Origin: Actinomycetota bacterium
GTDB taxonomy: Bacteria; Actinomycetota; Thermoleophilia; Solirubrobacterales; 70-9
Direction: 5' to 3'
Assembly: GCA_005885405.1 (NCBI GenBank)
Contig: VAYN01000018.1
Location: 87,596 to 151,595 of the forward strand
Length of the DNA stretch: 64,000 nt
The notes beneath the pieces are model-generated. The model ran no database searches. It worked only from the letters and a program-made list of their open reading frames with translations, and was not told the DNA's origin. The translations under genes were made by a program, and so were the position numbers. Below are positions 62,223 to 64,000 of the stretch, piece after piece. The first letter of the stretch is position 1, and each line of letters starts with the position of its first letter.

Positions 62223-63226
62223 CCCACCCGCGGGAGATCGGCGAGGACGTAATCCAGCAGTTCGCGCCCGTGGTCTGAGGCGACGGCAACGTCGTCGGCC
62301 TTGACTCGGACCCGGTGCAGCGACTGCATGCGGAGGACGTCGCCGTCGGTGCGGTGGTTGGGAAAGACGCCGGCGTAGGAGACGCCGAGCCGCTCGAGGT
62401 GGTCGGCGACGAGGGCGGTCGCGGGCCGCTCCAGCGGTAGGTCGAGGTAGAGGGCGTCGAGGTTCTCGCGGTGGAAGAGGTGGCGGCGCTCGCCGGCGAC
62501 CGCCTCCTCCAGGTCCGCTCCCGGCTGCAGGACCGTGATCAGCGCCAGGTTGTGGTCGCGGTCGACCTCGACGTGTAGCTCGCTGCGCGGTGGCAGCTCG
62601 CAGTCGGCGGGCGGCTCGGCGACGCGCCCCCGCAGCCGGCAGAGCTCGATCGTCTGCGCGACGATCCCCCGGTGCCGCTCGGGCGCGTACACGTCGCGCT
62701 CATGCCCGTCGTTCAGCTTCGTGTAGAAGAGCGCCGCCGACTGCCGCCCCGTCCGCTCGCCGGCGGCATCGTTGCTGACGGAGGCCGGAATCCAGCCAAG
62801 CAGGAACCCGGTCTCGTGCGCGCCCAGCTCGATGTTCGCCTTCTGGCTGTAGGGGTGGGCGGCGGTTGCCTCGCTGTACATCCCGGCCAGTCCCCGCTCC
62901 TGCGCCCAGTCCATCAGGTACCTCTTCGTGCGGGTGAAGAGGTGTTGCCCGCGGGCGGCGGGAAGCGTGACCGCCTGCCCTGAATGACCGACCGCGTCAC
63001 CCGCCGCGGCAAGGCTCATCCCGATGTGGCAGAGGAGCTCTCCTGCAGGGGTTTCCGCGATGCAGGAGACGTAGGTGCCGGCGCCGATCCGGGCTCCGAC
63101 CTCGTCCGGGTTGTAGACCCACCGGACGTCATAAGTTTGACCATAAGCAGCCTCGATCGCGCCCGTCAGCACGGTACCCTCGTCCGGCCCCAAGAATCTG
63201 AACGTCACGTCCACCACGGACATCAT
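62219..63226 (-). CDS. GNAT-like acyltransferase-domain protein
   Basis: GELLCHIGMSLAAAGDAVGHSGQAVTLPAARGQHLFTRTKRYLMDWAQERGLAGMYSEATAAHPYSQKANIELGAHETGFLLGWIP. Confidence 0.65.
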   Translation of the reverse strand: MMSVVDVTFRFLGPDEGTVLTGAIEAAYGQTYDVRWVYNPDEVGARIGAGTYVSCIAETPAGELLCHIGMSLAAAGDAVGHSGQAVTLPAARGQHLFTRTKRYLMDWAQERGLAGMYSEATAAHPYSQKANIELGAHETGFLLGWIPASVSNDAAGERTGRQSAALFYTKLNDGHERDVYAPERHRGIVAQTIELCRLRGRVAEPPADCELPPRSELHVEVDRDHNLALITVLQPGADLEEAVAGERRHLFHRENLDALYLDLPLERPATALVADHLERLGVSYAGVFPNHRTDGDVLRMQSLHRVRVKADDVAVASDHGRELLDYVLADLPRVG

Positions 63227-63236
63227 TAGCCACCCT

Positions 63237-63310
63237 GCCCCCCTAGCTCAACCTGGGAGAGCGCCTCATTTGTAATGAGGAGGTTGCCGGTTCGATTCCG
63301 GCGGGGGGCT
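63237..63310 (+). tRNA. tRNA-Thr (anticodon TGT)
   Basis: GCCCCCC/GGGGGGC acceptor, GCTC/GAGC D-arm, CCTCA-TTTGTAA-TGAGG anticodon arm, GCCGG-TTCGATT-CCGGC T-arm; no encoded CCA. Confidence 0.95.
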
Positions 63311-63348
63311 TTCTGGACGCGGTAGCGGAGATCGAAGAAACGCTCGTT

Positions 63349-64000
63349 TTGCACTGGTCGAACTTCGGCCGGATCCCCGGCGGGGCGCTGCACGAGGAAG
63401 AGGGCATCGTCTGGTTCGAGACCCCGGTCCAGCGACTCCCCTACAACGGAGTCATCCACACCCGGCTTCCCGAGGGTGAGGACACCGACCGGGTCGTCGG
63501 GCGGGTGTGTGAGCGGATGCGGGCTCGGAACACCGACCTCTTCTGGATGGAGACGCCAAACGCCGCCCCTGCGGACCTGGGTGAACGGCTGCGGCGGCAT
63601 GGGCTGGAGCCGGTCGAGACCCTGATCGGGATGCTGCTCGACCTCGGGGACGATGACCGGGCACAGGACGAACAGGCGGCGGAGGTGAGGGTGGTCGAGG
63701 TTCACGATGACGACCAGCTCGAGCAGTTCATCGGACTCACCGCCGCCTACTGGGAGCTCGACGGGGGACAGCGCGAGGAGATGGCGGAGATCCACCGCCT
63801 CTACCGGCCCGGCTTCGCCTGGGGCCATCGCTACCTCGCCTACGACGGTGGCCGCCCGGTCGGGAAGGGGTACCTCTCGACCGCGGGCCCGCCCGGTGTC
63901 GCTTCCATCTATGGGATGAGCGTGCTGCCTGAGGCGCGTGGGCGGGGGGTGGCGTCGACCCTGACCGGAGCCCTGTTGCGGCGGGCACGAGAGGAGGGCT
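63349..64000 (+). CDS. GNAT-family N-acetyltransferase (3' truncated by window)
   Basis: Open frame to window end, absent from ORF list; LHWSNFGRIPGGALHEEEGIVWFETPVQRLPYNGVI...VASIYGMSVLPEARGRGVASTLTGALLRRAREEG; start TTG 63349 or further upstream. Confidence 0.8.
   Translation, partial: MHWSNFGRIPGGALHEEEGIVWFETPVQRLPYNGVIHTRLPEGEDTDRVVGRVCERMRARNTDLFWMETPNAAPADLGERLRRHGLEPVETLIGMLLDLGDDDRAQDEQAAEVRVVEVHDDDQLEQFIGLTAAYWELDGGQREEMAEIHRLYRPGFAWGHRYLAYDGGRPVGKGYLSTAGPPGVASIYGMSVLPEARGRGVASTLTGALLRRAREEG

Overview
High-GC bacterial chromosome window, probably actinobacterial (Thermoleophilia/Solirubrobacterales-like; this taxonomy is inference). It is densely coding, with no CRISPR array, rRNA, transposase or prophage recognised. 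Left half (1-34 kb): metabolism and regulation, including a geranylgeranyl-reductase/degenerate prenyl-synthase fusion, acyl-CoA dehydrogenase, typA, csp, S8/S53-like protease, recD2, two TetR genes, rlmN, P450, type III glutamine synthetase, 3-hydroxyacyl-CoA dehydrogenase/enoyl-CoA hydratase fusion, sirtuin, a multidomain murein hydrolase and amt-PII. Right half (34.5-63 kb): a MerR-HTH/class III cyclase followed by a deeply conserved housekeeping order, tilS-hpt-ftsH-folP-folB-folK-(coaX)-dus-greA-lysS-clpC-disA-carD-ispD-ispF-cysS-rlmB-sigH-tRNA-Thr. This order resembles the Bacillus tilS...sigH region but carries inserted accessory genes. The strongest unusual signals are: (i) a compact DUF4231(SLATT-like)-TIR-membrane module inserted between folK and coaX, whose third part has no canonical start (frameshift or CTG start); (ii) perfect inverted repeats inside cysS (two) and ispD (one) at places where the proteins appear to carry extra residues; (iii) a 21-bp inverted-repeat element upstream of the MerR-cyclase; (iv) a dispersed 23-bp palindromic repeat; (v) several genes that appear to lack ATG/GTG/TTG starts. 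All calls come from reading the sequence and supplied ORFs; no database search was run.
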